Positions 6,372 to 11,167 of a stretch of DNA of 11,167 nucleotides are shown here, piece by piece; the stretch's first letter is position 1; each line of letters begins with the position of its first letter. This stretch comes from Anaerolinea sp. (GTDB lineage Bacteria > Chloroflexota > Anaerolineae > JAAEKA01): contig JACSRL010000298.1 of NCBI GenBank assembly GCA_014879765.1, positions 1-11,167 on the forward strand, written 5' to 3'. The position numbers and the translations under genes were made by a program. Below the pieces are notes generated by a model that saw only the letters and a program-made list of their open reading frames with translations, was not told the origin of the DNA and ran no database searches.

Positions 6372-7690
6372 TGAACCTTCTCATCCACCCTACCGAAAGA
6401 CTCTATGGCTCCACCGCCGTGCCGGGCGACAAGTCGATCTCCCATCGCGCGGCCATGTTTGCGGCGTTGGCCGAGGGACGCAGCCATGTGCGCAATTTTC
6501 TGCCCGGCGGCGACTGCCAGGCCACCCTGGGCGTGTTGCGCGGGCTGGGCGTCGCCATCGACGAGCTGTCGCCCAGCGAGCTGTTGATCGACGGCGTTGG
6601 ACTCCATGGCCTGCAAGAGCCGGCCGCGCCGCTGAACTGTCTCAACTCGGGCACCACCATGCGGCTGATGGCTGGTCTGCTGGCCGGGCAGCGCTTTTTC
6701 AGCGTGCTCAGCGGCAACCCGCAGTTGATCAAACGCCCCATGGGCCGCGTCGCCGAGCCGCTGCGCCAGATGGGCGCGCAGATCCACGGTCGCCAGGGGG
6801 GCAAGCTGGCTCCGCTGGCCATCGTCGGCGCGCGCCTTCACTCCCTGGACTACACCCTGCCCGTGGCCAGCGCCCAGGTCAAGTCGGCGCTGCTGCTGGC
6901 GGGGCTTTACAACGAGGGGCTGGTCATCGTGCGCCAGCCTGGGCCGGCGCGCGACCACACCGAGCGCATGCTGGCCGCCATGGGCGCGCCGATCGGGGTG
7001 CTGGGCTCGGTGGTCACCAGTGAGCGCCCCAAGCAGCCGCTGACACCGCTGGACATCACCGTGCCCGGCGACATCTCCTCGGCGGCTTTTCTGCTGGCGG
7101 CTGGCCTGCTGGCCGCCGAGGCGCGCATCGTCGTGACCGGCGTGGGGGTCAACCCCACCCGCACCGGCATTCTGGACATCCTGCGGCTGATGGGCGCGGA
7201 TATCCGCCTGGAGAACCAGCGCCAGGAGGCCGGCGAACCGGTGGCGGACCTGGTGGTGCAGCACCAGCAGGGCCAGGCGCCGCGTCTGCGCGGCGTCGAG
7301 ATCGGGGGCGACCTGATCGTGCGCGCCATCGATGAGCTGCCGGTGCTGGCCGTGCTGGCCACCCAGGCCCATGGCCGCACCGTGGTGCGCGACGCGGCCG
7401 AGCTGCGCGTCAAGGAGACCGACCGCATCGCCACCGTGGTGGCCGAGCTGCACACGCTGGGCGCGCAGATCGAGGCGCGGCCCGACGGCTTCGTGGTCGA
7501 AGGGCCAACCCAACTGCACAGCGCGCCGGTGTGGAGCCACGGCGATCACCGGCTGGCCATGGCGCTGACCGTGGCCGGGCTGGCCGCCGATGGCCCCGTG
7601 CTGGTGGAAGAGGCCGAGTGCATCCCTGACAGCTTCCCCGGCTTTGAGCGGGTGTTGCAGGTGTTGGGGGCGCGGATGGAGGATAGTTGA
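6371..7690 (+). CDS. aroA: 3-phosphoshikimate 1-carboxyvinyltransferase (EPSP synthase)
   Basis: Transfers the enolpyruvyl group of PEP to shikimate 3-phosphate, the target step of glyphosate. The product is 439 residues from ATG 6371. Motifs in order: GDKSISHR (19-26), NSGTTMRLMAG, PMGRVAEPL, ASAQVKSALLLAGL, RDHTERML, NPTRTG, DELPVLAVLA, RVKETDRI, GDHRLAMA and DSFPGF. All four patterns used to define class II EPSP synthases (GDKS, SAQ-x-K, R-D-H-x-E, N-x-T-R) are present, as in the Agrobacterium CP4 enzyme. The glycine in NSGTT at the site that is Ala in CP4 is unchanged. An upstream start at 6299 is open but consists of the octamer repeat, so I reject it. The TGA overlaps the TTG start of aroE (4-base overlap). 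Confidence 0.95.
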   Translation: MNLLIHPTERLYGSTAVPGDKSISHRAAMFAALAEGRSHVRNFLPGGDCQATLGVLRGLGVAIDELSPSELLIDGVGLHGLQEPAAPLNCLNSGTTMRLMAGLLAGQRFFSVLSGNPQLIKRPMGRVAEPLRQMGAQIHGRQGGKLAPLAIVGARLHSLDYTLPVASAQVKSALLLAGLYNEGLVIVRQPGPARDHTERMLAAMGAPIGVLGSVVTSERPKQPLTPLDITVPGDISSAAFLLAAGLLAAEARIVVTGVGVNPTRTGILDILRLMGADIRLENQRQEAGEPVADLVVQHQQGQAPRLRGVEIGGDLIVRAIDELPVLAVLATQAHGRTVVRDAAELRVKETDRIATVVAELHTLGAQIEARPDGFVVEGPTQLHSAPVWSHGDHRLAMALTVAGLAADGPVLVEEAECIPDSFPGFERVLQVLGARMEDS

Positions 7691-8973
7691 CCTTTCTCAC
7701 TGGCCTGCTCGGCTACCCCCTGGGCCATAGCATCAGCCCGGCCATGCACAACGCGGCCTTTCAGGCGCTGGGGCTGGATGGCCGCTATGACGCGCTGCCC
7801 ACGCCGCCGGAGGAGTTGGCGGAGATGGTGCGCGGCTTGGCCGCGGCCGGCTACCGCGGGGTCAACGTCACCATTCCGCACAAGCAGGCGGTGATGCCGC
7901 TGTTGGACGAGCTGAGCGACGCCGCGCGGGCAATCGGCGCGGTGAACACGATCGTGGTAGATCTGGTGACTGAAAGCCCGGTGAATGAAATTCACCGGCT
8001 GACACCACAAAGGCCCCTCAGGGCCTGGGGAGCGGAAACATCTGAGCCAGTGAATGAAATTCACCGGCTGACACCACAAAGGCCCCTCAGGGCCTGGGGA
8101 GCGGAAACGCCTGAGCCAGTGAATGAAATTCACCGGCTGACACCACAAAGGCCCCTCAGGGCCTGGGAAATGGACATCCCCGCATCATCCTCTTCCCCAG
8201 CGCCTGAGGGCGCTTCGTATGTTCAGCCAGGGATTTCAATCCCTGGCGTGCCTCCCCCTTCCCCAGCGCCTGAGGGCGCTTCGTATGTTCAGCCAGGGAT
8301 TTCAATCCCTGGCGTGCGCGCCATCCTGCGCGGCGACAACACCGACTGGCTCGGCTTCCTGTACCCCCTGGACGCGCGCGGCTTCGACCTGGCCGGCAAG
8401 TCCGCCCTGCTGCTGGGCGCAGGCGGATCCGCCCGCGCCGTGGTCTACGCCCTGGTGCAACGCGGCCTGGCCCACCTGACCATCTGGGCTCGCACCCCCG
8501 CCCGCGCCGCCGAGCTGGCCGCTCACGCGCAAACTCTGGCTCCGTCATTAACCATTCACCCATTCCCCCATTCCCCCATCAACCATTCTCCGGATCTGAT
8601 CATCAACACCACCCCCCTCGGCATGTGGCCCCACGTCGACGCCTCCCCCTGGCCGGCTGACCTGCCCATCCCGGCCGGCGCGCTGGTCTACGATCTGGTC
8701 TACCGGCCGGAGCGCACCCTCTTCCTGCGCCAGGCCGAGGCCGCGGGCTGTCAGACGCAGGGTGGCCTGGAGATGCTGGCGGTGCAGGGCGCGGCCGCGT
8801 TCGAGCTGTGGACGGGACAGAAGCCGCCGTTGCAGGTGATGCTGGCCGCGGCGCGGGCAGGGAATGATGCCCGCACGGTGTTGCTCAATCAAGCCGGCGC
8901 GCTGGCCGATGATGAGATGTTGCCTGATCTGCTTGCCAGCATCTACGCAAGGCGTGGGCGTGCTTATTACTGA
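7687..8973 (+). CDS. aroE: Shikimate dehydrogenase with a large in-frame palindromic-repeat insert
   Basis: NADP-dependent reduction of 3-dehydroshikimate to shikimate. The frame gives 428 residues against about 270-290 for the family. Intact motifs: GHSISPAMHN (shikimate-binding Ser), NVTIPHK (catalytic K66), GAVNTIV (84-90), RGDNTDW (catalytic D220), GAGGSAR (244-250, nucleotide binding), WARTPARAAEL (NADP phosphate contact), INTTPLGMWP and YDLVYRP. Between the strand ending VVD (92) and GVRAILRGDNTD (209-220) about 115 residues are made of three 23-residue and two 22-residue repeats, exactly in the hairpin turn that is short in other AroE. A second simple-repeat patch (HPFPHSPINHSP) precedes DLIINTTP. 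The tail after MLAAARAG is about 37 residues longer than usual. Start: TTG 7687 with GGAGG at 7678-7682, overlapping the aroA stop. Whether the insert is tolerated in the folded enzyme is unknown. Confidence 0.92.
   Translation: MTFLTGLLGYPLGHSISPAMHNAAFQALGLDGRYDALPTPPEELAEMVRGLAAAGYRGVNVTIPHKQAVMPLLDELSDAARAIGAVNTIVVDLVTESPVNEIHRLTPQRPLRAWGAETSEPVNEIHRLTPQRPLRAWGAETPEPVNEIHRLTPQRPLRAWEMDIPASSSSPAPEGASYVQPGISIPGVPPPSPAPEGASYVQPGISIPGVRAILRGDNTDWLGFLYPLDARGFDLAGKSALLLGAGGSARAVVYALVQRGLAHLTIWARTPARAAELAAHAQTLAPSLTIHPFPHSPINHSPDLIINTTPLGMWPHVDASPWPADLPIPAGALVYDLVYRPERTLFLRQAEAAGCQTQGGLEMLAVQGAAAFELWTGQKPPLQVMLAAARAGNDARTVLLNQAGALADDEMLPDLLASIYARRGRAYY
7978..8166. repeat. Three tandem 69-bp palindromic units (unit A) within aroE
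   Basis: Units start at 7978, 8047 and 8116 (the third is partial, 51 bp) and encode PVNEIHRLTPQRPLRAW plus GAET-type ends. Each holds two inverted repeats: AGCC-GTGAAT, loop GAA, ATTCAC-GGCT (with one bulge or mismatch), and AGGCCC, loop CTCA, GGGCCT. Units differ by only a few bases, so they are recent or homogenised. The length is a multiple of three and no stop occurs in the aroE frame. Confidence 0.93.
8192..8317. repeat. Two 66-bp palindromic units (unit B) within aroE
   Basis: Sixty bases (8192-8251) recur identically at 8258-8317, with a 6-base linker. Each holds AGCGCC, loop TGAG, GGCGCT, and a perfect 9-bp stem GCCAGGGAT, loop TTCA, ATCCCTGGC. Translated as PAPEGASYVQPGISIPGV in the aroE frame. 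Unrelated in sequence to unit A but of the same architecture (two hairpins per unit). Confidence 0.93.
8551..8588. repeat. Simple-sequence patch within aroE
   Basis: Units of the type ATTCACC/CATTCCCC repeat in tandem and are translated in frame as TIHPFPHSPINHS, just before the conserved DLIINTTPLGM. The composition resembles the octamer array in front of aroA. It lengthens a surface connection of the NADP-binding domain. Confidence 0.6.
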
Positions 8974-9028
8974 TGCACATCCTGGATGCAGGTCATAGTA
9001 TGGACAAGCCTGAGGAGTGAAATCCTCT

Positions 9029-9057
9029 TTGTGTTCGAGCGCCATCCGTGCTATACT
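9029..9057 (+). promoter_or_regulatory. Sigma70-type promoter before the antitoxin-like gene
   Basis: TTGTGT (9029-9034), a 17-base spacer, then TATACT (9052-9057), with TG one base before the -10 hexamer (extended -10). It lies 46 bases before ATG 9104 and in the only non-repetitive spacer after aroE, so the downstream pair probably has its own transcription start, which could also serve aroC. Confidence 0.6.
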
Positions 9058-9103
9058 TCGCGATAGCGTAAGTGATCGAACAATTGATCCGTGAGATGCC
9101 ACC

Positions 9104-9406
9104 ATGACATTAGATGAAATTCTGCGAGACTTGCATGCACTACGAGAGGATCTTCTCGTATTCGAGCACAAGTATAACATGCCGACAGAAGTTTTTTTTC
9201 AGGCTTACAGCAACGGAGAAGAGCCTGCTGACTCCGCATGGGTGCTGGATTGGGCCGAATGGGCAGCAACCTATGAACTGCTCGAAGAACGTCTCAGCCA
9301 ATATCGCAGCGGTGTCAAGCGGCTGTTGATGGATGCTCAAGTGGATAGCCTCTCTCAGCTTATGGAGCGAACAGCGCGCCATGAACCCGTTGCAGTCCCT
9401 GCCTGA
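9104..9406 (+). CDS. Small protein, probable antitoxin partner of the adjacent toxin remnant
   Basis: A 100-residue, mostly alpha-helical, acidic protein (LDEILRDLHALREDLLVFEHKY; WVLDWAEWAATYELLEERL) with no catalytic motif, no signal peptide and no clear helix-turn-helix. I do not recognise a named domain. Its role is inferred from context: its own promoter, less GC-rich composition than the aro genes, and a 26-base overlap with the start of a second frame that resembles a TumE-like (DUF6516) toxin. That is the usual layout of type II toxin-antitoxin pairs. Start ATG 9104 has only a weak GAG-containing leader. With the toxin broken it may be an orphan. A plain conserved hypothetical protein is the alternative. 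Confidence 0.6.
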   Translation: MTLDEILRDLHALREDLLVFEHKYNMPTEVFFQAYSNGEEPADSAWVLDWAEWAATYELLEERLSQYRSGVKRLLMDAQVDSLSQLMERTARHEPVAVPA

Positions 9407-9482
9407 CTACGAGCGTTTCATCTATTCACTGCCGCAACAGTATCCTGACATTCAGCGATCCACACTTGTGGTCGTCAGGCAA
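9381..9482 (+). pseudogene. Truncated TumE/DUF6516-like toxin remnant
   Basis: ATG 9381 opens a frame whose first 34 residues (MNPLQSLPDYERFIYSLPQQ, then YPDIQRSTLVVVRQ) resemble, from memory, the N-terminus of small toxins annotated TumE/DUF6516, which normally exceed 100 residues. After VVRQ the frame runs into unrelated sequence and then into the aroC coding region in another phase, ending at 9593. The break near 9482 lies 16 bases before the aroC ATG, so the 3' part of the toxin gene was lost when it joined aroC. The family call rests on a short stretch and should be tested. Confidence 0.5.
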
Positions 9483-9493
9483 TGGATTAATAT
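9466..9493 (+). promoter_or_regulatory. Possible promoter for aroC inside the toxin remnant
   Basis: TTGTGG (9466-9471), a 16-base spacer, then TAATAT (9488-9493). Only five bases separate the -10 element from ATG 9499, so transcription would begin at or next to the start codon and give a leaderless message; this fits the absence of a clear Shine-Dalgarno before aroC. Such matches also arise by chance. Confidence 0.3.
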
Positions 9494-9498
9494 CGAGT

Positions 9499-10713
9499 AT
9501 GCTACGTTTCCTCACCGCCGGCGAATCCCACGGCCCCGCGCTGACTGCCATCCTGGAGGGCATGCCCGCTGGGCTACCCCTGACGGCCGCTGACCTGGCG
9601 TCCGACCTGGCCCGCCGCCAGATCAGCTATGGCGCGGGCGGACGCATGAAGATCGAACAGGACAGCGCGCGCATCCTGGGCGGCGTCATGGCCGGCCAGA
9701 CCACCGGCGCGCCCATCGCCCTGTGGATCGAAAACCGCGATTTTGCCAAGTGGCGCGAGCGGGAGATCGACCCCATGACCACCCCGCGGCCAGGCCACGC
9801 CGACCTGACCGGCGCGGTCAAATATGGCTACCGCGATCTGCGGCTGGCGCTGGAGCGGGCCAGCGCGCGCGAGACCGCGGCGCGCGTCGCGGTCGGCGCG
9901 ATCTGCAAGGCGCTGCTGGGCCAGTTCGGCGTGCGCATCGGCAGCTATGTCACCGCCATCGGCGGCGTGGCGGTGGACCCCGCGCGGTTGGCCGCGCTGA
10001 GCTATGACGCGCGCTTCGAGCTGGCCGAGGGCAGCGATCTGCGCTGTCCTGACCCCGAGGCGGCCGAGGCCATGCGCCAGCGGGTCTGGCAGACCATGCA
10101 GGCCAAAGACACGGTGGGCGGCCTTTTCGAGGTGATCGCGCTGGGTCTGCCGCCAGGGCTGGGCAGCCACGTCCACTGGGATCGGCGGCTCAGCGGCCGG
10201 CTGCTGGGCGCGGTCGGCTCCATCCACGCCATCAAGGGGGTGGAGATCGGCCCAGCCTTTGAGAACGCGGAGAAGTGGGGCACCGAGGTACACGATGAGA
10301 TCTTTTTGGCGGAGGGGAACTGGGAGGTACCAGGAGAAACTGAGAGGAGTAGGCGGCTGGTGCGGCGGACGAACCGGGCCGGCGGGCTGGAGGGGGGCAT
10401 CACCACGGGCGAGCCGCTGGTGCTGCGGGTGGCCATGAAGCCGATCTCCACCACCCTCAACCCGCTGCGCAGCGTGGATCTGGCCAGCGGCCAGCCCAAC
10501 GCCACGGCCTACGAACGCAGCGACTTCAACGCCGTGCCGCGCGCTGGCGTGGTGGCTGAGGCCATGGTCGCCTTCGTCTTGGCCGATGCGCTGCTGGAGA
10601 AGCTGGGGGGCGACAGTCTGGCCGAGATGCAGCCCCGCTTCGCCGCGCTGCGCCAGGCCCGGCTGGAAGATCTGCCCATGGACAACACGCCCTGGCGTTT
10701 CGGCATCGAATAG
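9499..10713 (+). CDS. aroC: Chorismate synthase
   Basis: FMN-dependent elimination of phosphate from EPSP to give chorismate, the last common step. The 404 residues carry the family signatures in order: TAGESHGPAL (7-16, conserved H11), RRQISYGAGGRMKIEQD, RPGHADLTGAVKYG (97-110, H100), LERASARETAARVAVG, SIHAIKGVEIG, RRTNRAGGLEGGITTGEP, MKPISTT, and ERSDFNAVPRAGVVAEAMVAFVLA near the C-terminus. A slightly long and less GC-rich connector (GNWEVPGETERSRRL) precedes RRTNRAGG. The open frame extends upstream to TTG 9466, but the family begins at MLRFLTAGESHG, so ATG 9499 is the start. No good Shine-Dalgarno is seen. Its stop is only 10 bases from the stop of the convergent gene. Confidence 0.96.
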   Translation: MLRFLTAGESHGPALTAILEGMPAGLPLTAADLASDLARRQISYGAGGRMKIEQDSARILGGVMAGQTTGAPIALWIENRDFAKWREREIDPMTTPRPGHADLTGAVKYGYRDLRLALERASARETAARVAVGAICKALLGQFGVRIGSYVTAIGGVAVDPARLAALSYDARFELAEGSDLRCPDPEAAEAMRQRVWQTMQAKDTVGGLFEVIALGLPPGLGSHVHWDRRLSGRLLGAVGSIHAIKGVEIGPAFENAEKWGTEVHDEIFLAEGNWEVPGETERSRRLVRRTNRAGGLEGGITTGEPLVLRVAMKPISTTLNPLRSVDLASGQPNATAYERSDFNAVPRAGVVAEAMVAFVLADALLEKLGGDSLAEMQPRFAALRQARLEDLPMDNTPWRFGIE

Positions 10714-10736
10714 ACCTGGCCGGTCAATCGATGCCG
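10701..10736. terminator. Inverted repeat spanning the ends of two convergent genes
   Basis: CGGCATCGA (10701-10709) pairs perfectly with TCGATGCCG (10728-10736) across 18 bases that contain both stop codons. The two arms encode the last residues of each protein (GIE of AroC and GID of the - strand gene). It could act as a two-way terminator or mRNA-end stabiliser; there is no T-run on either side. Confidence 0.4.
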
Positions 10737-11167
10737 CTGGCCGGCCGCACCCGCACCACCCGTTCCCCCTCCACCATCGCCATGCCCGGATGACGCTTGC
10801 CGGGCGGTCGCCGTACCCGTCGTTTTTCTGCCACGATCACATCCACCCATCCCTCGCGCTGCGCCTTGGAATAGAAGGCAGCCAGCCCGGCCGCTTGCTG
10901 CACCGTTTCGGCGCTGACCGGCTGGCCGCCGCTGCGGATCACCACGTGCGAGCCTGGCCAGCCGCGCGCGTGCAGCCACAGGTCGTCCGACCCCGCCAGC
11001 TCGAAGGTGATCTGCTCGTTCTGCCGGCTGTTGCGCCCCACCAGGATGGTGTAGCCCTCCACGCTGGTAAAACGGCGCGGGCCTTGCACCGGTATCCTGC
11101 TCTGGCCGGTCTCCGACCGAGCCAGCCTTGTACCCTTATCGCTCTGGCCGGTCTCCGACCGAGCCAG
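10724..11167 (-). CDS. rqcH: RqcH/NFACT family ribosome quality-control protein, C-terminal part (5' end outside window)
   Basis: The last 147 residues, open to the right edge. From about residue 30 of the visible part it is the NFACT-R domain (DUF814): FTSVEGYTILVGRNSRQNEQ, then DDLWLHARGWPGSHVVIRS, AAGLAAFYSKAQ, and a basic KRRVRRPPGKRHPGMA end. Family members (RqcH, NEMF/Rqc2; older name fibronectin-binding protein FbpA) bind obstructed 50S subunits and direct C-terminal alanine tailing of stalled chains. The N-terminal NFACT-N domain with its catalytic DR motif is not in the window. A GTG at 11087-11089 could be mistaken for a start, but the frame continues upstream. The upstream residues come from two copies of the palindromic repeat also found at 4405-4522, translated as LARSETGQS twice, just before NFACT-R. 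Convergent with aroC. Confidence 0.85.
   Translation of the reverse strand: MARSETGQSDKGTRLARSETGQSRIPVQGPRRFTSVEGYTILVGRNSRQNEQITFELAGSDDLWLHARGWPGSHVVIRSGGQPVSAETVQQAAGLAAFYSKAQREGWVDVIVAEKRRVRRPPGKRHPGMAMVEGERVVRVRPASGID
11102..11167. repeat. Two palindromic repeat copies in the rqcH frame
   Basis: CTGGC-CGGTC, loop TCC, GACCG, unpaired A, GCCAG at 11102-11125 and again at 11144-11167, a 42-bp period (14 codons). The core equals that of the spacer repeat at 4405-4522, but the outer stem has a T-A pair where the spacer copies have A-T. More copies may follow beyond the window edge. Confidence 0.85.

Noticed and set aside
7546..8148. Minus-strand open frame of 200 residues with a repeated CQPVNFIHWL motif
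   Set aside because: It is antisense to aroA/aroE and exists because the unit A repeats lack stops on that strand too; no independent coding evidence.
8231..8317. CRISPR-like repeat (the TTTCAATCCC element resembles some CRISPR repeat ends)
   Set aside because: Only two copies, direct tandem with identical inner sequence rather than distinct spacers, inside an aroE reading frame, and no cas genes.
9012..9028. Terminator after aroE (GAGGA, loop GTGAAA, TCCTC, then TTT)
   Set aside because: Only five base pairs with a short T-run; too weak to call.

Overview
The window is a GC-rich bacterial chromosome segment carrying most of a clustered shikimate / aromatic amino acid pathway. All of these genes lie on the + strand. 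They are followed by the 3' part of a convergent ribosome quality-control gene on the - strand. The gene set is a Bacillus-type AroH chorismate mutase joined to prephenate dehydratase, Thermotoga-type DAHP synthases in tandem and a CP4-like EPSP synthase. Together with spacers built of short GTGAAAC/GCATCAC-type repeats, this recalls Chloroflexota (Anaerolineae-like) environmental genomes. That placement is an inference from memory of such genomes, not a proof.

Layout: 1-170, tail of an upstream unit with two terminator-like hairpins. 172-477, repeat-rich spacer. 478-1794, chorismate mutase/prephenate dehydratase fusion. 2014-3027 and 3344-4357, two DAHP synthase paralogs separated by a heptamer array. 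4405-4522, three copies of a 39-bp palindromic repeat. 4539-5372, alpha/beta hydrolase of no obvious pathway role. 5359-6270, tyrA. 6371-7690, aroA. 7687-8973, aroE with a large in-frame repeat insert. 9104-9482, remains of a toxin-antitoxin-like pair. 9499-10713, aroC. 10724-11167 (-), C-terminal part of RqcH/NFACT.

Pathway logic: the two DAHP synthases make the first committed intermediate, AroE and AroA carry the path to EPSP, and AroC makes chorismate. The CM-PDT fusion leads to phenylpyruvate and TyrA leads towards tyrosine. Dehydroquinate synthase, dehydroquinase and shikimate kinase are not in the window and must be encoded elsewhere. Chain overlaps (hydrolase/tyrA 14 nt, aroA/aroE 4 nt) suggest co-transcription of at least parts of the cluster; the antitoxin-like gene has its own good sigma70-type promoter.

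The most unusual aspect is the repeats. Short palindromic elements sit in spacers and also inside coding frames. In aroE, five repeat units (3 x 69 bp and 2 x 66 bp, all multiples of three, no stops) add about 115 residues in one loop. In rqcH, two 42-bp-spaced copies of a hairpin are translated just before the NFACT-R domain. Versions of that same hairpin in the 4405-4522 spacer carry a compensated base-pair change. This resembles the peptide-coding palindromic elements described in Rickettsia, but with different sequences, and is the best candidate here for something undescribed.
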